From Acidaminococcus fermentans (GTDB lineage Bacteria > Bacillota > Negativicutes > Acidaminococcales > Acidaminococcaceae), in NCBI RefSeq assembly GCF_009696675.1, contig NZ_VULN01000011.1:25042-89041 (forward strand): a DNA stretch of 64,000 nucleotides, in the 5' to 3' direction. The position numbers and the translations under genes are program-made. The notes beneath the pieces were generated by a model. The model was not told the DNA's origin and searched no databases. It saw only the letters and a list, made by a program, of their open reading frames with translations. Below, piece after piece: positions 63,993-64,000 of this stretch (positions are counted from its first letter, which is position 1; each line of letters starts with the position of its first letter).

Positions 63993-64000
63993 TATGTAAC

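Overview
The window looks like a chromosomal segment of a GC-rich anaerobe of the Negativicutes, most likely Acidaminococcus or a close relative. Supporting signs are a monomeric [FeFe]-hydrogenase, rubrerythrin and L-cysteine desulfidase (anaerobic, amino-acid based lifestyle), a full Sec/queuosine/ruv gene string with a SpoIID-like protein in what appears to be a non-sporulating setting, and a tricarboxylate-type operon that fits reports of trans-aconitate and citrate use by Acidaminococcus. The genus is an inference; no 16S gene is in the window. No phage, plasmid, insertion sequence or CRISPR array was seen.

Layout. 1-4841: an operon on the minus strand (PrpF-type isomerase, MatC-type carboxylate transporter, aconitase-family hydratase cut by the left edge) with a divergent LysR regulator. 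4934-12031: minus-strand housekeeping genes (xth with an ADP-ribosylglycohydrolase; phoH-ybeY-cdd-era-corC-like-recO and a membrane protein). 12163-15549: tRNA-Val, a fumarylacetoacetase-fold hydrolase, a 61-residue protein and cstA with a hairpin in its leader. 15697-21485: ligA, pcrA and a purine permease. 21733-25507: a worn region with cyuA, a GNAT protein, a broken cyuA-like paralogue, a glutaredoxin-like protein and two gene stumps joined at a deletion scar. 25589-28868: phnD-phnC-phnE with a fused double permease, preceded by a folded leader ending in a terminator. 29095-39373: aspS, hisS, an AI-2E family protein, a metallo-hydrolase, dtd, RelA/SpoT, recJ and a LapA-like protein. 39487-40434: a 2-hydroxyacid dehydrogenase. 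40772-49468: ruvC-ruvA-ruvB-spoIID-like-queA-tgt-yajC-fthC-secD-secF in one direction. 49573-53606: yebC, [FeFe]-hydrogenase, thrC. 53805-57589: nadE-queT, a thioredoxin-like protein and bioB behind a BirA-like operator. 57630-63774: rubrerythrin, a secreted protein, a CntK-like racemase, tRNA-Leu, an orphan metQ, small genes, VanZ and a second LysR regulator. The right edge holds a 5S rRNA, the 3' end of an rRNA operon on the minus strand.

Non-coding structure is the less ordinary part. Two copies of a roughly 170-bp palindromic element (6544-6711, 40513-40682) share nested inverted repeats. About ten intergenic hairpins reuse nearly the same stem (GGGGCTGTTGC or GGGGTGCTGC), and short repeated words such as AGTGACC and GTCAACG sit beside them. 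The phnDCE leader has a 10-bp closing stem and a THI-box-like 5' half but no recognisable 3' half, so it may be a riboswitch variant.

Start codons were moved inward from the longest open frame wherever a ribosome binding site and family length argued for it; this is stated in each entry.
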